The notes beneath the pieces were generated by a model. The model saw only the letters and a program-made list of their open reading frames with translations. It had not been told where the DNA came from and did no database searches. Shown one piece after another: positions 16,760-25,735 of a stretch of DNA of 64,000 nucleotides. The stretch comes from Pseudomonas neuropathica (GTDB lineage Bacteria; Pseudomonadota; Gammaproteobacteria; Pseudomonadales; Pseudomonadaceae). Location: contig NZ_JACOPX010000026.1 in assembly GCF_015461835.1 (NCBI RefSeq), positions 1 to 64,000 of the forward strand, in the 5' to 3' direction. A program made the translations under genes and the position numbers. Each line of letters opens with the position of its first letter. Within the stretch, counting starts at the first letter, position 1.

Positions 16760-17955
16760 GAAGCGCTGGTCGGGTTGTTGCTGACGCTCGACGCAGCGGC
16801 TGGCGATGGCGCAGTCGAAGGAGTCGAGGTGGTGGCGGCTGGAGCAGCGGCGGCTGGCGTGGCCGGAGTGGCTGGCACGGCAGGCTTGGCAGCTGGAGTG
16901 GTAGCCGGTTTGGCGGCAGCTGGTTTGGCAGCGGCAGGCTTTTTCACGGCTGGTTTTGCGGCCGGTTTGGCAGTTGGTTTTGCAGCGGCAGGCTTGGCAG
17001 CAGTGGTCGCTGGTTTAGCAGCGGCGGCTGGCTTGGCGGCGGCTTTCACTGCTGGTTTTGCAGCCGGCTTGGCGGCAGGTTTTGCCGCGGTTTTTACAGC
17101 GGGTTTAGCTGCAGCCGGTTTTGCGCCTGGCTTGGCAGCGGCGGTTTTTGCAGCAGGTTTTGCGGCTGGTTTCGCCACAGCTTTCGCCGCAGGTTTAGCG
17201 GCTGGTTTGGCAGCTGCAGTTTTCGTCGGAGCAGCTTTGCTCGCGGCTGGTTTTGCAGCCGGTTTGGCGGCGGCCGTTCTAGCGGCTGGCTTGGCAACAG
17301 CTGGTTTTGCAGCAGTGGTTTTAGCCGCTGGTTTGGCAGCGCTGGCGGCAGCCGGTTTTTTCGCCGCAGGTTTGGCCGCAGGTTTGGCCGCGGTTTTGGC
17401 AGCTGGCTTGGCCGCCGCTTTCACCGGTGCCTTGGCAGCAGGTTTGGCCGCCGGTTTTGCAGCAGGTTTAGCCGCTGCGGTTTTCGCTGCAGGTTTAGCC
17501 GCTGCAGCCGGTTTGGCAGTCGCTTTCTTCGCCGGTGCCGCTGCCGGTTTGGCGGCGCGGGTGGACAGTACTTTGCCCACGGCTTCTTGAACGCGCCCCA
17601 CACCCTGGGCCAGTTTCAGGCTTTCCTGGGCATCGCGCTTGAGTTGCAGAATGTAGCTGCGAGTGTCGGACTGACGATCCTTCAAGGCATCGAGCAGGTC
17701 TTCCAGTTCTTTCACTGCGGCCTTGGCTTTGTTCTGCGCCTTGGCTTTACCGGCAGTGGCTGCGTCCTGCAATTTGGTGCGGGATTTGTGCAGTTTTTCC
17801 TGCGCCTTGCCGCGTTGCTTTTCCAGTTTGGCGAGCAGTTTTTCAGCATCAGCCAAGGCTTGGGAGCAAGCGTTTTCCAGATGCTCGAGCAAGCTGCCCG
17901 AGAGTTGTTGGAGTAAGTGCAACGGAGTATTTACAGGCTTCTTGGTGGCCGACAT
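16756..17955 (-). CDS. algP: AlgP, histone H1-like Lys/Ala/Pro repeat protein
   Basis: DNA-binding protein of 399 aa. A helical N-terminal third (1-130) is followed by a long basic tail built from KPAA, AKPAAKP and TAAAKP repeats (about 132-345) and a Pro/Ala/Thr/Ser C-terminus. AlgP (AlgR3) was described in P. aeruginosa as a histone H1-like factor affecting alginate gene transcription. The repeat tract at 16900-17530 is made of near-identical 12-15 base units and should be prone to length change. The start has a GGAGGT site. Confidence 0.93.
   Translation of the reverse strand: MSATKKPVNTPLHLLQQLSGSLLEHLENACSQALADAEKLLAKLEKQRGKAQEKLHKSRTKLQDAATAGKAKAQNKAKAAVKELEDLLDALKDRQSDTRSYILQLKRDAQESLKLAQGVGRVQEAVGKVLSTRAAKPAAAPAKKATAKPAAAAKPAAKTAAAKPAAKPAAKPAAKAPVKAAAKPAAKTAAKPAAKPAAKKPAAASAAKPAAKTTAAKPAVAKPAARTAAAKPAAKPAASKAAPTKTAAAKPAAKPAAKAVAKPAAKPAAKTAAAKPGAKPAAAKPAVKTAAKPAAKPAAKPAVKAAAKPAAAAKPATTAAKPAAAKPTAKPAAKPAVKKPAAAKPAAAKPATTPAAKPAVPATPATPAAAAPAATTSTPSTAPSPAAASSVSNNPTSAS
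16900..17530 (-). repeat. Tandem degenerate repeat encoding the AlgP tail
   Basis: A run of short, imperfect GC-rich units (variants of GCAGCCGGTTTGGCAGC on the plus strand) encoding KPAA-type repeats in frame. The units vary in codon choice but keep the reading frame, so slippage would change tail length in steps of whole repeats. Confidence 0.8.
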
Positions 17956-18147
17956 GGTTTACCTCCTGGCTGACGTGAGTGCGGCTCATACTAGACCTCT
18001 GCAGTTACCGCCGCTAGGGCATCTTGACAGTATCGATTGCGTTGCGTTGCACCGAATCGAAAATGTTCTGCGCGAAGTCAAAAGCAGTTCACCGTTGCAG
18101 ACGTTCGCGCTGGCATAATCCACCGCATCTCAGGACGGAGTGTGCCC

Positions 18148-18813
18148 ATGTCGCGCTACTTTTTTTTATCCCTCTGCATGGTTTTTTCGGCCGTTCACGC
18201 TGACGAAAAAAACACCGCGAACGATGCTCACGATCTGGCCTACAGCCTCGGTGCCAGCCTCGGTGAACGGCTGCGTCAGGAAGTCCCGCAACTGCAGATT
18301 CAGGCGCTGGTCGATGGCTTGCAGCAAGCCTACCAAGGCAAGCCGCTGGCGCTGAGCGAAGCACGCATCGAGCAGATTCTGGCCGATCATGAAGCGCAAA
18401 ATGCCGAGCACTCTGCACAGCCTTCAAGTGATGCGGCGATGGAAAACGAGCAACGCTTTCTCATCGCTGAAAAAGCCAAACCGGGTGTTCAGGAACTGGC
18501 TGACGGCATCCTGCTCACCGAGCTGACAGCGGGTACCGGTGCCAAGGCTGGCCCCGATGGAAAAGTGCAGGTGCTGTACGTCGGACGGTTGCCGGACGGC
18601 ACCGTGTTCGATCAGAACACTCAGCCGCAATGGTTTAACCTCGACAGCGTGATTGCCGGCTGGCGCACCGCGTTGCAGAACATGCCGGTAGGCGCGAAAT
18701 GGCGACTGGTGATTCCATCGGACCAGGCCTATGGCGCTGACGGTGCCGGTGACCTGATTGCGCCGTTCACACCGCTGGTGTTTGAAGTGGAATTGCGTGG
18801 TGCGACGAGTTGA
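18148..18813 (+). CDS. FKBP-type peptidyl-prolyl isomerase
   Basis: Periplasmic peptidyl-prolyl isomerase of 221 aa. A signal peptide (about 1-18, ending AVHA) is followed by a helical N-terminal dimerisation region with DLAYSLGASLGERLRQEVP, as in FkpA/Mip. The C-terminal FKBP domain has VQVLYVGRLPDGTVFDQNTQ, a shortened flap and LVFEVELRG at the end. It speeds proline isomerisation in exported proteins. The start at 18148 has a GGACGGAG site. The gene lies between algP and algQ. Confidence 0.9.
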   Translation: MSRYFFLSLCMVFSAVHADEKNTANDAHDLAYSLGASLGERLRQEVPQLQIQALVDGLQQAYQGKPLALSEARIEQILADHEAQNAEHSAQPSSDAAMENEQRFLIAEKAKPGVQELADGILLTELTAGTGAKAGPDGKVQVLYVGRLPDGTVFDQNTQPQWFNLDSVIAGWRTALQNMPVGAKWRLVIPSDQAYGADGAGDLIAPFTPLVFEVELRGATS

Positions 18814-18822
18814 TCGGGAAAT

Positions 18823-18858
18823 AAAAAACGGTGCGCTTTCGGGCGCACCGTTTTTTTT
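18823..18858. terminator. Bidirectional intrinsic terminator
   Basis: CGGTGCGC and GCGCACCG stems around TTTCGG, with a six-A run before and an eight-T run after. It separates the convergent FKBP gene and algQ. Confidence 0.92.
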
Positions 18859-18873
18859 GATCAGGGTTCGGGA

Positions 18874-19332
18874 TCAGGCCTGAACCGGATCTTCTTCCTT
18901 GTGTGCTGTGTGCAGCACTTCAATCAGGCAGTCTTCAAGCTCGAAGCGCTCGTGGAGCAGGCCACCTAGCTCTTTGAATTTCTCTGCAACGCATTTGCCT
19001 TCATCGCACAGGTCGTTGAAGGCTAGAAGCTTCTCGGTAATGACATCGATGCGCGGATAAATCGTATCGGCGAGTTCCAGCCCACGCTTGTCGTTGAAAG
19101 CCTTGGCTTCGCCCGTCAGCTGTTCGTAGATTTCGAAGTGCCCGGCCGAGACGTAATCGACCAGCACACCGCAGAATTCCTGCAGAGGCTTGCGGTTCTC
19201 GGAGAGCGACTCAGGCTGTGCACCGAGTTTGTCGTAGGCACCGATCAGCTCTTCACGCTCTTGCAACCAGCGGTCGATCAGCAGATGAACCCCACCCCAA
19301 CGTTCCTGAGCATTCTGACAACTTTCGAGCAT
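18874..19332 (-). CDS. algQ: AlgQ, Rsd-type anti-sigma-70 factor
   Basis: Cytoplasmic regulator of 152 aa in the Rsd/AlgQ family, an all-helical protein that binds the housekeeping sigma factor. Recognisable parts are HLLIDRWLQEREELIGAYDK near residue 15 and HERFELEDCLIEVLH near the end. In P. aeruginosa AlgQ influences alginate, virulence and siderophore genes. The start at 19332 has a GAGAGA site; an earlier in-frame ATG would add nine residues. A 183-bp gap upstream should contain its promoter. Confidence 0.93.
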   Translation of the reverse strand: MLESCQNAQERWGGVHLLIDRWLQEREELIGAYDKLGAQPESLSENRKPLQEFCGVLVDYVSAGHFEIYEQLTGEAKAFNDKRGLELADTIYPRIDVITEKLLAFNDLCDEGKCVAEKFKELGGLLHERFELEDCLIEVLHTAHKEEDPVQA

Positions 19333-19515
19333 GGCGATCTCTCTTCCCTTGTGGGTCATGCTGCCCTACACCCGCGCCCCTCTTTTGATTCTGGCTTGGG
19401 GGTCGGCCGGGCAGAGCGTCATCGAGCAACATAAATCCAATGACACGTGCGGGCCAGATTATGCCCGCACGCCTATGGCTTCAAGGTACGCAGGAGATAA
19501 AGTTCATACAAGTGT

Positions 19516-20067
19516 TTAATCCCGCAACAGCACTGGGTGCGACGCTTGGCCGCTGAGCGGGCGTTGCAGAGCACTCCATACCAGCCGCAACAATTGATAC
19601 ACCGCCAGAATCGATACCGCGACAAAGAACAGCAGGCTCCACTCCGGGATACTCAGGTCGAACAGCGTCCAGGAAATTTCCGCACAATCGGTACCGCCGC
19701 TAAACATTGTTTGCAGGGCACAGATCCATGGCAGACCACTGAACAAGGCCTCGGGAGCAGGCGAGCAATTGAGCAGGTGCAGCATCGGATCGCTCTGTAT
19801 CAGTACCTGCCGCCAGGCCGCCGTGGTCCCACCCAGGCTGGCGCCCAGGGTCAACAGCCAGTAGAACCACAAACCGACACGTTTGGGACCGTGCACCGCC
19901 GCCAGACCACTGACTACGCACAGCAGCGTGAGGAACAGGCGCTGCACCAGACACAGGCTGCACGGCGTCAGGCCGACTGCATATTCAAGATAATAGGAAG
20001 CTCCCAGAGCAAAGGCCCCCGCAGTGAAAGCCATGAAGAACAAGGAGCGTGAGCAGGCCAACGACAT
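19516..20067 (-). CDS. dsbH: DsbB family disulfide bond oxidoreductase (DsbH)
   Basis: Inner-membrane protein of 183 aa with four hydrophobic segments. The first cysteine pair is TPCSLCLVQR (residues 35-38). The second periplasmic loop contains cysteines in LLNCSPAPEAL, PWICALQ and GTDCAEIS. DsbB enzymes reoxidise DsbA and pass electrons to quinone. The gene lies between algQ and hemY, the position I recall for dsbH in P. aeruginosa. Strain-specific naming is uncertain, but the family is clear. Confidence 0.88.
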   Translation of the reverse strand: MSLACSRSLFFMAFTAGAFALGASYYLEYAVGLTPCSLCLVQRLFLTLLCVVSGLAAVHGPKRVGLWFYWLLTLGASLGGTTAAWRQVLIQSDPMLHLLNCSPAPEALFSGLPWICALQTMFSGGTDCAEISWTLFDLSIPEWSLLFFVAVSILAVYQLLRLVWSALQRPLSGQASHPVLLRD

Positions 20068-20259
20068 GGCTTTTCCGTAACAGTAGAGACAGACGGTTAC
20101 GGTAGAGGAAAGCGTGTCAGCCTTTCAAGGCAAGGCCCTGCCGACAGTTCACCAGAGGTGTAGGGAAAACCCGACAGGATCGAGAGGAATTGGTGTAGAC
20201 CGCTGTAGGAATTAGCCTCAAGCGCTCAACGAAGTGGAAAATTCAGCCACAAAAGGTAA

Positions 20260-20281
20260 GCGAGGGAGCGAACTCCCTCGC
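20260..20281 (-). terminator. Hairpin terminator after hemY
   Basis: A perfect 9-bp stem GCGAGGGAG / CTCCCTCGC. Read on the minus strand the loop is TTCG, and the hairpin ends the hemCDXY run five bases after the hemY stop. The T run that follows is short (TTACCTTTTG). The rest of the 218-bp gap upstream of dsbH holds only a degenerate REP-like trace. Confidence 0.65.
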
Positions 20282-20285
20282 CACT

Positions 20286-21524
20286 TCAGACACGGGCCGG
20301 AACCGGCAACGGCGCGGCCAGCAGGCGCTCGTCCAGCAGACCAAGGCCTTCCTGGAACAACTGATTGCTGCGCTCGGTATCGCCCAACTGGGCGAGCAGG
20401 CGCGCCAGCTCCGCACAGGCCTCGGGATTGCGCTGCACACGCAGACTGCTTTCCAGGTAATCCCGTGCCTTGCCCCACAGACTGGCTTGCAGACACAGGC
20501 GGCCGAGGGTCAACAGCAGGCTCGGATCGCTCGGATGCTCCTTCAGCCAGCCTTCGGCGGTTTGCAACTGGCGGGCCGGATCGCTGCCGCGCACCAGTCC
20601 GTAGAGACGGGCCAGATGGCTGTCGTACTTGCGTTTGAGGGCAGTGCGCAGCACTTCTTCCGCTTCGACCTGAGCGCCCAACTGCCGCAACTGTTCGGCG
20701 TACGCCAACACCAGCGGCGGCTCCTGCCGTTGCGCCGAAGTGAGCTGCTCCCAGGCGCGCGTGAGCGACTGCAAACCCACGCTGCCATCCTCTTCACGTT
20801 GCGCTGCCAGCGAGAGGTTTTCACCCCAGGCGCGGCGCTCGAGTTCGGCCAGTTCGGCGCGCGGCAGGACTTTGTCCTTGCGCAATTCCGGCAGCAAACG
20901 AATCACCGCCGACCATTCGCCGCGCTGCTGATACAAGCGCTGCAACTGCCGCAACGTCTGCGCATTGTGTGGATGGCGATCGTGCATCGCTTGCAGCGTC
21001 ACCAAGGCACCGTCAGTGTCGCCACGGTCAGTCTGCAACTGCGCATGACTCAAAGCGATGGCCAGCTCCGCCTGGGGCTGACGCTCAAGCGCGCGCTCCA
21101 GCAAACGATCGCACTCTTCGTAAAGACCTTGCTCGTTGGCTGCGCGGGCAGCACCGAGGTAGTACAGCAATGGCTGGCGCTCGGCTTCAGCCGCTCGAGA
21201 CAGGTGACGCTGAGCGCTGGCCCAGCGACCTTCGGCCAGATCCAGTTGACCGTGCTCAATCGCCACCTGCACGCGCCGACTGCGGTTGCGGCGTGACCAT
21301 GGGTTGACCACGCCACTGGAGGTCATGACCAATTCGACCAGTGCCTTGATCCCCCAGATCAGCAGCCACAACACCGCGATGACCGCCAGCGTCGCCCACA
21401 GGCTGGACTCGTAGCGGAAGCTTTTGTAGGCCACCAGCACGTAACCGGAATGCTCGGCAATCGCCAGACCCAGCGCCGCTGTCGCCGCGATCACCAGAAA
21501 CACGATCACATACAGGCGTTTCAT
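20286..21524 (-). CDS. hemY: HemY, TPR membrane protein of haem biosynthesis locus
   Basis: Inner-membrane protein of 412 aa with two N-terminal transmembrane segments and a long TPR-rich domain. KRLYVIVFLVIAATAALGLA opens it, and repeats such as AELAIALSHAQLQTDRGDTD and SLLLTLGRLCLQ follow. Proteobacterial HemY is not the protoporphyrinogen oxidase of the same name. It is a conserved partner of the haem pathway with a possible scaffold role. It overlaps hemX by 4 bp. Confidence 0.92.
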   Translation of the reverse strand: MKRLYVIVFLVIAATAALGLAIAEHSGYVLVAYKSFRYESSLWATLAVIAVLWLLIWGIKALVELVMTSSGVVNPWSRRNRSRRVQVAIEHGQLDLAEGRWASAQRHLSRAAEAERQPLLYYLGAARAANEQGLYEECDRLLERALERQPQAELAIALSHAQLQTDRGDTDGALVTLQAMHDRHPHNAQTLRQLQRLYQQRGEWSAVIRLLPELRKDKVLPRAELAELERRAWGENLSLAAQREEDGSVGLQSLTRAWEQLTSAQRQEPPLVLAYAEQLRQLGAQVEAEEVLRTALKRKYDSHLARLYGLVRGSDPARQLQTAEGWLKEHPSDPSLLLTLGRLCLQASLWGKARDYLESSLRVQRNPEACAELARLLAQLGDTERSNQLFQEGLGLLDERLLAAPLPVPARV

Positions 21525-22663
21525 GGCGTGGTCTCCTGCGCGGTGTTGGCGGCAGGCTTGGCGAAGGGTTTCACCGACTCTTCGGCGTTAACGTTGCGCC
21601 GTTCAAGATAGGCTTGCACCGCACTCAGCGTGCCGGCCAGATCAGGCGTCGTGACCGTGACCGGCTCCTTGCTCAACTCACCGACCTGTTCGAGCATCAC
21701 TTTGCTTTGCGGATTGTCCGGGTTGAAATTGCCCTTGAGCACATCGCGCGCTTCGGCCAGCGCCTGGGTATAGACTGGCGCCTGACCGTTGAGGGCTGCC
21801 CACTGCGCCTGCTCAAGCGCAAGGCTCAGGGCCAGACGCACCTGACTCAGGCTCTGCCCGGCCAGCAGCGGCCGCACATTCTTGTCGGCATTGAAATCGA
21901 TACGGATATAGCGCGAGACCTGATCCCACCACTGCGCCCAACGACTGGCGCCGTCACCGTCAGCGGTCAGACCCAGCAGCGATTCGCCACGATCCTTGTA
22001 CTCCGGCGCAAGCTCGGTGAGGTCGATGACTTGATCACGCAGCGCGCCGAGACGCAGGAACAGACCGGTGCGATCCGGTTGCGAAGTACTGCGCAGCGCC
22101 ACCAGGGTTTTCGCCACTTGCTCGCGGGCGGCGAAAGAGCCTGGATCGTTTTGCTCACGGAGAATTTCGTCAGCGCCCTGGACCAGCGCCTGAGCGCTGC
22201 TGATGTCCTGCAAAGCCGACAAACGCAGACTGGCCAAGCGCAGCAAATGCTCCGCCTCGGCCAGACGCCAGTCCTTGCGGCTGGCGCCCAGCACCGTTTC
22301 CAGACGTTGATTGAGGCGCTGCTGATCACCTTGAAGCTGGGTCACCAGACGTTGGCGCTCGGCAAGTTCGTCGGCACCCGGCAGCTGCGCGAGGCGCTCG
22401 GTCAGACGCTGTTCATTGAGCTTCAGGCTTTGCGCCTGATCGTTCAATGCCTGCACTTCACCGGACTGCTGTTGAGTGTTGGTCTGCAGGTGACGAACCT
22501 GCCAGACACCCCAGCCGCCGATCGCAACACCGGCAGCACCGAGCAACAAAGCGACGATGGCCAGTCCATTGCCTCGGCGCGGCTCTGTGGCCGGCGGTGG
22601 TGTTTCAACCTGGGGTTCAATCACAGGCTGGACGTCATCTTTTGGCAAGGCTGTTTCGCTCAC
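21521..22663 (-). CDS. hemX: HemX, uroporphyrinogen-III C-methyltransferase-like protein
   Basis: Membrane-anchored protein of 380 aa. A proline-rich cytoplasmic tail (1-33) leads to a single transmembrane helix (LAIVALLLGAAGVAIGGWGV, about 34-53). A coiled-coil rich in Gln and Leu and a globular periplasmic domain follow. The family is often annotated as a methyltransferase, but it lacks the catalytic domain and its role in haem synthesis is unproven. It starts 16 bp after hemD and overlaps hemY by 4 bp. Confidence 0.92.
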   Translation of the reverse strand: MSETALPKDDVQPVIEPQVETPPPATEPRRGNGLAIVALLLGAAGVAIGGWGVWQVRHLQTNTQQQSGEVQALNDQAQSLKLNEQRLTERLAQLPGADELAERQRLVTQLQGDQQRLNQRLETVLGASRKDWRLAEAEHLLRLASLRLSALQDISSAQALVQGADEILREQNDPGSFAAREQVAKTLVALRSTSQPDRTGLFLRLGALRDQVIDLTELAPEYKDRGESLLGLTADGDGASRWAQWWDQVSRYIRIDFNADKNVRPLLAGQSLSQVRLALSLALEQAQWAALNGQAPVYTQALAEARDVLKGNFNPDNPQSKVMLEQVGELSKEPVTVTTPDLAGTLSAVQAYLERRNVNAEESVKPFAKPAANTAQETTP

Positions 22664-22679
22664 GTATCCATCCTTTGCA

Positions 22680-23441
22680 TTAGAAAACGGGTTCGGGATA
22701 CTCCCGCAACGCCGTCAGCAAAGCCGCGGCACTCGCGCCGCGGCAATCCACAACTGTTTGAGCCCCGGCGGCTCGTGCCTGCTCGGCGACTCTTGGGCTT
22801 GGTACAAACAACGGCAACGGCGCGATAGTCGGCCAGGCATCGCCGGCCATTTGGCGCAGATGCTCGAAACCCTGTCCACTGCTGACCACCAGCCCGTTCA
22901 AGCGTTCCGCTTCGATCCGCCGTGGCAGCTCATCCGGGGCATAGGCTGGCAGGTCGCGTCGATACAATTCCAGATACTCGACACTAGCACCTAGCTCACG
23001 CAAGCGCTCGGCGAGCAGTTCACGCCCACCCTCCCCGCGCAAGATCAATACCTGCGCGCCGGGCTGGCTGACCGCCTCACGCAGACGCGGTAACTGCAGC
23101 AAGGCTTCGCTGTCATCGCCGGCGGCCGGGAAGTTCGCGTCCAGACCGTGATCCAGCAAAATCTGCGCAGTCGCCGCGCCGACACTGAACCACGGCATCG
23201 TCAGCGCAGATGCACCTTCGAGCAGATCCAGCGCAATACGCGCCGCCGGTTTGCTGACGACAATCACTGCACTGCAACTTGGCAACTGCGTAATCGCCTG
23301 ACGAATTTTCTCAGAGACTGGCAGCGGGACAATGTCCAGAAGCGGCAAACAGCTACTGAAAACGCCCTGCCCGGCCAACGTCTGCGCCAGCGCCGCACAG
23401 TCTTCCGCGGGGCGCGTCAGCAGCAGGCGCCAACCGGTCAC
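22680..23441 (-). CDS. hemD: Uroporphyrinogen-III synthase
   Basis: Cyclises hydroxymethylbilane to uroporphyrinogen III with inversion of ring D, 253 aa. Sequence conservation in this family is low. The two-domain pattern is visible: WRLLLTRPAEDCAALAQTLA at the start, SAVIVVSKPAARIALDLL near 60, and GLVVSSGQGFEHL near 178. Its context between hemC and hemX makes the assignment secure. It overlaps hemC by 4 bp. Confidence 0.94.
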   Translation of the reverse strand: MTGWRLLLTRPAEDCAALAQTLAGQGVFSSCLPLLDIVPLPVSEKIRQAITQLPSCSAVIVVSKPAARIALDLLEGASALTMPWFSVGAATAQILLDHGLDANFPAAGDDSEALLQLPRLREAVSQPGAQVLILRGEGGRELLAERLRELGASVEYLELYRRDLPAYAPDELPRRIEAERLNGLVVSSGQGFEHLRQMAGDAWPTIAPLPLFVPSPRVAEQARAAGAQTVVDCRGASAAALLTALREYPEPVF

Positions 23442-24379
23442 TCGTGATCTGCCTCGCCGTAGACCGCTTTGAGAATGTCGTCGGCGCCCTGGCTGAGCAG
23501 GTCTTCGGCGACCTTCACACCCAGTGCTTCGGCATCGGCCCGTGGCGCGCGCGCTTGGGCGCTGAGCAGCTTGCCGCCGCTTGGCTCACCGACCAGACCA
23601 CGCAACCACAACTGCTCGCCTTCGAGCACGGCATAGCAGGCGATCGGCACTTGGCAGCCGCCATTCAAATGTTTGTTGAGGGCACGCTCGGCGGTGACGC
23701 GCGACGAGGTGTCGGCGTGATGCAGCGGTGCGAGCAAGGCGTGGATTTCGGTGTCGGCGCTGCGGCATTCGATGCCGACTGCACCTTGGCCACCGGCCGG
23801 CAGGCTGTCATCAACACTGATCGCCGAAGTGATGCGATCTTCGAAGCCGAGGCGGATCAGGCCGGCGGCGGCGAGGATGATCGCGTCGTACTCACCGGCA
23901 TCGAGTTTGGCCAGGCGAGTGTTGACGTTGCCGCGCAGAAAGCGGATCTGCAGATCCGGACGACGGGTGAGCAACTGTGCCTGACGACGCAGACTCGACG
24001 TGCCGACAATGCTGCCGGCAGGCAATGCTTCCAGGCTGGCATACGTATTGGAAACGAAGGCATCACGCGGATCTTCACGCTCGCAGATGCAGAACAGGCC
24101 GAGGCCTTCCGGGAAGTCCATCGGCACATCTTTCATCGAGTGGACGGCGATGTCTGCTTGGTTTTCCAGAAGCGCAGTTTCCAGTTCCTTGACGAACAGG
24201 CCCTTGCCACCGATTTTCGACAGTGGCGAATCGAGCAGTTTGTCGCCGCGACTGACCATAGGCACCAGCGTCACCAGCAGGCCCGGATGGGCCGCTTCAA
24301 GACGGGCTTTGACGTATTCGGCCTGCCAGAGGGCAAGCGCACTTTTACGGGTGGCGATGCGGATTTCGCGAGAGGACAT
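23438..24379 (-). CDS. hemC: Porphobilinogen deaminase (hydroxymethylbilane synthase)
   Basis: Polymerises four porphobilinogens into hydroxymethylbilane, 313 aa. The dipyrromethane cofactor cysteine is C242 in LNGGCQVPIACYA. Substrate-binding arginines lie in GTSSLRRQAQLL (126-137) and FLRGNVNTRL (147-156), and the catalytic aspartate region is HSMKDVPMD near 80. It is first in the hemC-hemD-hemX-hemY run. A 138-bp gap separates it from algR. Confidence 0.97.
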   Translation of the reverse strand: MSSREIRIATRKSALALWQAEYVKARLEAAHPGLLVTLVPMVSRGDKLLDSPLSKIGGKGLFVKELETALLENQADIAVHSMKDVPMDFPEGLGLFCICEREDPRDAFVSNTYASLEALPAGSIVGTSSLRRQAQLLTRRPDLQIRFLRGNVNTRLAKLDAGEYDAIILAAAGLIRLGFEDRITSAISVDDSLPAGGQGAVGIECRSADTEIHALLAPLHHADTSSRVTAERALNKHLNGGCQVPIACYAVLEGEQLWLRGLVGEPSGGKLLSAQARAPRADAEALGVKVAEDLLSQGADDILKAVYGEADHE

Positions 24380-24517
24380 GGATCAATCCGTACTGAATAG
24401 ATACGGCGGATAATAACAGCTCAGCCAAATCCACTTTGACTTGAATCAGAGTCGGCGCGACCTCCCTGGCCCGCAGTGCCTGGTAAAAAGGAGCTGGAGC
24501 TGTCCGGAATGACCGGG

Positions 24518-25264
24518 TTACAGGCCCTGCATCATCTTGCGCACACCGGCCACGTGCCGACGACTGACGATCAGCGCATCACCATTTAGCCCCTTGAGGA
24601 ACAGCTGGAAATGCCCCAGCGGCGTACGCTGCAGACGTTCGATGCGGTCGCGGGCGACCAGCGCGTTGCGATGGATACGCACAAAGCGCTCGCCGAATTC
24701 GTCTTCGAGGGCCTTGAGCGGTTCGTCCAGCAACACTTCACCGGCCTCGTGGCGCAGGGTCACGTACTTGTGGTCGGCGATAAAGTAGACGACCTGATCC
24801 AGCGGGATCAGTTCGATGCCTTTGCGGGTGCGGGCGCTGATGTGGCTACGCGGGCCGCTGCCACTTTCGGCAGCGGGACGGGTCAGGGCCGAGAGTTGCG
24901 CCCGATTGGGACGTTCAGCCCGTTTCAGGGCGTCATGCAGATGTTCGGTTCGCACGGGTTTCACCACATAGCCCACGGCGCTGGCCTGCAGGGCTTCCAC
25001 GGCAAATTCATCGGGGCTGGTGCAAAACACCACGGCCGGCGGCGTTTCACGTTCGCACAAACGGGCAGCAACCTGCAGGCCATCGAGACCCGGCATGCGG
25101 ATATCGAGCAGCACGATATCCGGCTTGTGGCTGTCGATCAGTGCCAACGCCTCTTCGCCATTCGTGGCGCCGGGCTCCAGAACTGTATAACCCTCGAGCT
25201 CGCTCACCATTCGGCTGAGGCGCTCGCGAGCCAGTGGTTCGTCATCAACGATCAGGACATTCAT
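24518..25264 (-). CDS. algR: AlgR, LytTR-type response regulator
   Basis: Response regulator of 248 aa, the standard AlgR length. The receiver domain (1-120) has the phosphoacceptor D54 in VLLDIRMPG, with acidic DDE at 7-9 and Lys in VVKPVRTEHL. The C-terminal LytTR DNA-binding domain includes YVTLRHEAGEVL and FVRIHRNALVAR. AlgR controls alginate, twitching motility and other traits in P. aeruginosa, acting with the kinase AlgZ/FimS. Here the ATG overlaps (ATGA) the stop of a broken algZ remnant, so the usual partner kinase is missing from this locus. Confidence 0.96.
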   Translation of the reverse strand: MNVLIVDDEPLARERLSRMVSELEGYTVLEPGATNGEEALALIDSHKPDIVLLDIRMPGLDGLQVAARLCERETPPAVVFCTSPDEFAVEALQASAVGYVVKPVRTEHLHDALKRAERPNRAQLSALTRPAAESGSGPRSHISARTRKGIELIPLDQVVYFIADHKYVTLRHEAGEVLLDEPLKALEDEFGERFVRIHRNALVARDRIERLQRTPLGHFQLFLKGLNGDALIVSRRHVAGVRKMMQGL

Positions 25265-25654
25265 ATTGCGCTGGATTCCTGCGTGAGTCTCGCACAAGGA
25301 TAGCGTAGACAGGTGAAGTGACGTCCGTCACCGCGATCCACGCTAAGACTAGCCCGAGCGCCAAAAAGTGCCGTACGTCGGCCAGCAATATTTGCCAGTG
25401 TCCGGGTCGTACTGCTCAAAGCCCGCTGTTTCCTGCGTTTCTCACGGGGTTTGCCGAAGGACAAAACACCCACCCCCTCTTCTTCTAGTCGCCGGCCAGA
25501 CCTTTGCGCGATCCAGAGCCGCGTCGACCCTTATGTCCAACTGTAGACGCTCGCCGGGCCGATATTGCTCAATCGAAAAATATCCTTGTGCAAATCCCCC
25601 GGCACCAGCGGCCACTATGGCTGACGCAATGAGAAAAAAACGTATCGACCAGTG
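25261..25654 (-). pseudogene. algZ: Truncated, frameshifted algZ (fimS) sensor-kinase remnant
   Basis: AlgZ is a membrane histidine kinase of about 358 aa normally encoded upstream of algR. Only two pieces remain. One frame (about 25585-25442) encodes YFSIEQYRPGERLQLDIRVD and then degenerates to a TGA at 25442. A second frame (to 25261) encodes LANIAGRRTALFGARASLS and DGRHFTCLRYPCARLTQ, the extreme C-terminus. The membrane domain, phosphoacceptor histidine region and N-box are gone. Upstream, the frame is closed by a TGA at 25655-25657. The final codons still overlap algR as in intact loci. Comparison with AlgZ is from memory. Confidence 0.8.
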
Positions 25655-25735
25655 TCAGCGACAGGATTGGCAACCCTGTTATTATCCGCGCCAGCGTTTC
25701 ACGCCTTCTTTCTTCAAGCCGATACGAGCGAATTC

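Noticed and set aside
25655..25735. A sigma-70 promoter for argH (TTGGCA at 25667-25672 with TATTAT at 25680-25685)
   Set aside because: The spacing between the boxes is only seven bases, far from the required 16-18.
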